Shown here: piece after piece, positions 61,692 through 64,000 of the stretch
Layout: each line of letters begins with the position of its first letter
How positions within the stretch are numbered: position 1 is the stretch's first letter
Assembly: GCA_963675935.2 (NCBI GenBank)
Contig: CAXXPV010000004.1
Span: 62,001 to 126,000 of the forward strand
From: G963675935 sp963675935
Lineage (GTDB): Bacteria > Planctomycetota > Planctomycetia > Pirellulales > Thermoguttaceae
Direction: 5' to 3'
Length of the DNA: 64,000 bases
Made by a program: the position numbers and the translations under genes
The notes under the pieces: generated by a model
The model's input: the letters and a program-made list of their open reading frames with translations, nothing else
Databases searched by the model: none
What the model was told of the DNA's origin: nothing

Positions 61692-62201
61692 CTAGCCACT
61701 GATTTTCTTCATCAAATCGATCATCTCAATCGCCGCCAGGGCGCAATCGACGCCCTTGTTGCCGAGATGCACGTCCGCCCCGTCCTTGCCCGAGGTGGCC
61801 GACGCGCCGCCCGATCGGGCAATCGCCTGATCGAGCGCGTTGCACGTCAAAATGCCGAACAACACCGGCAGGCCGTAATGCACGCCGATTTCGCACAAGG
61901 CCGCGCTCACCGCGCGGTTGATATGCTGGTCGTGCGTGGTTTCGCCGCGAATCACCGCGCCTAAGCAAATCACCGCCGCGTAACGCCCCGACGCGGCCAA
62001 TTGGTTCGCCACGGTCGGAATCTCGAACGCACCGGGCGTCCAAGCCACGTCGATCCGATCGTCGGCCACGCCATGCGATTTCAGCGTCTCCACCGCGCCG
62101 TTCAGCAAGTTCGTGGTGATCGACTCGTTGAACCGCGCCACGACGACGGCGAATCGACCGTCCACATCGGCGTCAATATTCCCTTGATATACGTTCGGCA
62201 T
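61692..62201 (-). CDS. ribH: 6,7-dimethyl-8-ribityllumazine synthase
   Basis: A 169-residue enzyme of riboflavin synthesis that condenses the ribitylamino-uracil with 3,4-dihydroxybutanone phosphate. Motifs: VVARFNESITTNLLNGAVE, WTPGAFEIPTVANQLAASG, CLGAVIRGETTHDQHINRAV and PVLFGILTCNALDQAIARSG. It ends in a Lys/Gly/Ala tail. rho lies 16 bp upstream on the same strand and nusB follows. It forms capsid-like assemblies in known organisms. Confidence 0.97.
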   Translation of the reverse strand: MPNVYQGNIDADVDGRFAVVVARFNESITTNLLNGAVETLKSHGVADDRIDVAWTPGAFEIPTVANQLAASGRYAAVICLGAVIRGETTHDQHINRAVSAALCEIGVHYGLPVLFGILTCNALDQAIARSGGASATSGKDGADVHLGNKGVDCALAAIEMIDLMKKISG

Positions 62202-62217
62202 GGACGGATTCCTTATC

Positions 62218-63735
62218 CTACATCTTCATGTTCATGCTCATCAAGAACTCGGCGTTGCTCTTCGTCTTTTGCAACCGGCCGACCAAAAATTCCATTGCGT
62301 CGGGCGGGTTCATATCGCCCAGCACCCGCCGCAAAATCGTCACCCGGCGATGCTCCTCCGGGTCCATCAGCATCTCTTCCTTCCGCGTGCCGCTCTTGGC
62401 GATGTCGATCGACGGCCATATCCTCCGATCGACCAGCTTGCGATCCAACACGATTTCCTGATTGCCGGTGCCCTTGAACTCCTCGAAAATCACTTCGTCC
62501 ATCCGGCTGCCGGTGTCGATCAGGGCCGTGCCGATGACGGTCAGCGAGCCGCCCTCCTCGACCTTGCGGGCGGAACCGAAAAATCGCTTGGGCTTCGTCA
62601 AGGCGTTCGCGTCGACGCCGCCGGAAAGCAGCTTGCCCGACGGCGGGCATTCCGAATTCCACGCGCGGGCCAGCCTGGTGATCGAATCGAGGAAGATCAG
62701 CACGTCGCGGCCGTACTCGACCATCCGCTTCGCCTTCTCCAGAACCATTTCCGACACCTGGATGTGCCGCGTGGCCGGCTCGTCGAACGTCGAACTGACG
62801 ACCTCGCAATTCGGTCCCTTCACCTCGCGTTCCATGTCGGTCACTTCCTCGGGCCGCTCGTCGATCAGCAGCATGAAGACGTAAAGGTCGGGGAAATTCT
62901 TCAGCGCGGCCTTCGCCATTTTCTGCATCAGAATGGTTTTGCCGGCCCTCGGCGGACTGACGATCAATCCTCGCTGGCCGAACCCGATGGGCACGATCAT
63001 ATCGACCACGCGCATCTCGATCTCCTCCGGCGTGGTTTCCATGCCGATGCGCAAATCGGGATGCAGAGGCGTCAACTCGTCGAAGGGAATCTTCGACGAC
63101 AGTACGTTCGGGTCTTGGTAGTTAATCGCTTCGACGCGCAGCAGGGCGAAGTAGCGCTCGTTTTCCTTGGGCGGGCGGATTTGCCCCGACACCGTCGTGC
63201 CGGTCTTCAGCCCGAAACGGCGAATTTGGCTCGGCGAAACGTAAATATCGTCGGGGCACGAGAGATAATGGTAGTCGGGGCTGCGCAGGAAGCCGAATCC
63301 GTCGGGCAGCACCTCGAGCGTGCCCTCGCCGAACATCAGGCCGTTGAGCTTGACCCTTTCCTTGAGGATCCGGAAGATCAAATCCTGCCGTTTGGCGCCG
63401 ACGACGTCGGCGAGGTTTTCCTTTCGGGCCTCCTCGATCAGTTCGGCCATCGACATCCGCTGCAACTCGGCGATGTGGGTGTCGCCCGACTGCTTGATCT
63501 GCTCGTAGCGGTCACGAATCGGCTCTCGCGACTTTCGATGTTCGGAGGCGATTTCCTCGGCCAGGGAAAGCGGCTCCTCTTCTTCGATCGCGCGGAGCGT
63601 TTCGGCGAAGGAGGGCTTTTCCGGTTCGGCCGGCATAGTGGAAATGTCTTCGACGGCGGCTTCGCGCGGTTCGCCTTCCGCGACGCCGGTCGTCTCTTCG
63701 GTGGTTGTTGTTTCTTCGTCTCGCTCGGGATTCAT
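62218..63735 (-). CDS. rho: Transcription termination factor Rho
   Basis: A 505-residue hexameric RNA helicase. The start MNPERDEETTTTEE is chosen over codons further upstream that cross repetitive sequence. An acidic N-terminal extension (about 1-90) precedes the Rho N/RNA-binding domain (MSMAELIEEARKENLADVVG, GTLEVLPDGFGFLRSPDYHY). The ATPase has SPPRAGKTILMQKM (P-loop), LLIDERPEEVTDM and VLIFLDSITRLARAWN, then the Q/R loops. The gene heads the rho-ribH-nusB-ftsY run. The extension is longer than in E. coli Rho (about 420 residues), as is common in this phylum. Confidence 0.97.
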   Translation of the reverse strand: MNPERDEETTTTEETTGVAEGEPREAAVEDISTMPAEPEKPSFAETLRAIEEEEPLSLAEEIASEHRKSREPIRDRYEQIKQSGDTHIAELQRMSMAELIEEARKENLADVVGAKRQDLIFRILKERVKLNGLMFGEGTLEVLPDGFGFLRSPDYHYLSCPDDIYVSPSQIRRFGLKTGTTVSGQIRPPKENERYFALLRVEAINYQDPNVLSSKIPFDELTPLHPDLRIGMETTPEEIEMRVVDMIVPIGFGQRGLIVSPPRAGKTILMQKMAKAALKNFPDLYVFMLLIDERPEEVTDMEREVKGPNCEVVSSTFDEPATRHIQVSEMVLEKAKRMVEYGRDVLIFLDSITRLARAWNSECPPSGKLLSGGVDANALTKPKRFFGSARKVEEGGSLTVIGTALIDTGSRMDEVIFEEFKGTGNQEIVLDRKLVDRRIWPSIDIAKSGTRKEEMLMDPEEHRRVTILRRVLGDMNPPDAMEFLVGRLQKTKSNAEFLMSMNMKM

Positions 63736-63914
63736 CGTCGCACTACTCCTGAAAGTTCCGTGTGCCGGCGCGCGGAAGGCGCCGGCGGTGGGATAAGGGT
63801 GGGTAACTGAATACTGAATTAAGTGTTCATCAAAATGACTTGACTGAATTCTGGGGAACACTAATCTCCACTAATTGTCACTAATGACTCTCGGAAAACA
63901 AATGTCGGGCGCGT

Positions 63915-63992
63915 TGTTTAGCCGGCGAACTTGTTCGCCGCGAATGTTCGCAATTTCGGCCAAAACGCGGCGAGCAAGCTCGCCGGCTAAAC
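63915..63992. repeat. Palindromic repeat family B, short form
   Basis: TTGTTTAGCCGGCGAACTTG and an inverted arm ending CTCGCCGGCTAAACGGG at the end of the window. The 63736-63914 stretch upstream of rho shows no gene; it carries ACTAAT/GACT direct repeats. Confidence 0.8.
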
Positions 63993-64000
63993 GGGTTCAT

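Noticed and set aside
62200..63810. 536-codon open frame on the plus strand opposite rho
   Set aside because: It mirrors rho codon by codon; no domain, no ribosome site.

Overview
The window looks like chromosomal DNA of a planctomycete (Planctomycetota, probably a Pirellulales-type organism). Four things point there. A 23S-5S rRNA pair stands alone, with no 16S gene anywhere in the 64 kb. There are paralogous prenyltransferase/squalene-oxidase-repeat proteins next to ExbB/ExbD. A shell protein of the PduT type sits beside a PduS/RnfC-like flavoprotein. MurC carries the variant EACEYR motif. The DNA is GC-rich, genes are on both strands, and small palindromic repeats fill many intergenic gaps. 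The assignment is inference from gene content.

Layout. 0-8 kb: two TatA paralogues, then a minus-strand cluster of lipoprotein, TPR protein, ExbB, ExbD and a membrane-anchored prenyltransferase-repeat protein, which reads as an envelope energy-transduction assembly. 8-16 kb: Gfo/Idh/MocA oxidoreductase, exported thioredoxin-like protein, BMC-T shell protein with PduS/RnfC-like partner, APC permease and a lipoprotein. 16-25 kb: mutS, TatD-like hydrolase, MarC, a RecA/KaiC-like ATPase and a second prenyltransferase-repeat protein. 25.4-28.6 kb: a compact DNA-modification island (C5-cytosine methyltransferase with an extra N-terminal domain, DUF4928-like protein, small acidic protein, Vsr). 29.1-32.6 kb: rRNA transcription unit with promoter, boxA-like site, 23S, 5S and terminator. 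32.7-34.8 kb: two-component system and a small channel-like membrane protein.

34.8-47.3 kb: three complete insertion sequences, each with inverted repeats and target duplications, interleaved with gap, purA, uppS, murC, murB and an ftsQ-like gene. 47.4-53.6 kb: MgtE-type transporter, then membrane and glycosyltransferase genes of envelope glycan or lipid metabolism. 53.7-57.3 kb: poorly conserved proteins, gene fragments, tRNA-Ser(UGA), and remnants of an IS91-like transposase and a tyrosine recombinase. 57.3-63.7 kb: rpiB, a TsaC/LMW-phosphatase fusion, a HepT/MntA pair, ftsY, nusB, ribH and rho, all on the minus strand.

The most unusual layer is the repeats. At least eight families of 60-280 bp palindromic elements occur. 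Some have clear terminal inverted repeats and target duplications, one is nested inside another, one shares its ends with a resident insertion sequence, and some have entered coding sequence in frame (murC twice, mutS once). No CRISPR array, prophage or biosynthetic cluster was seen.
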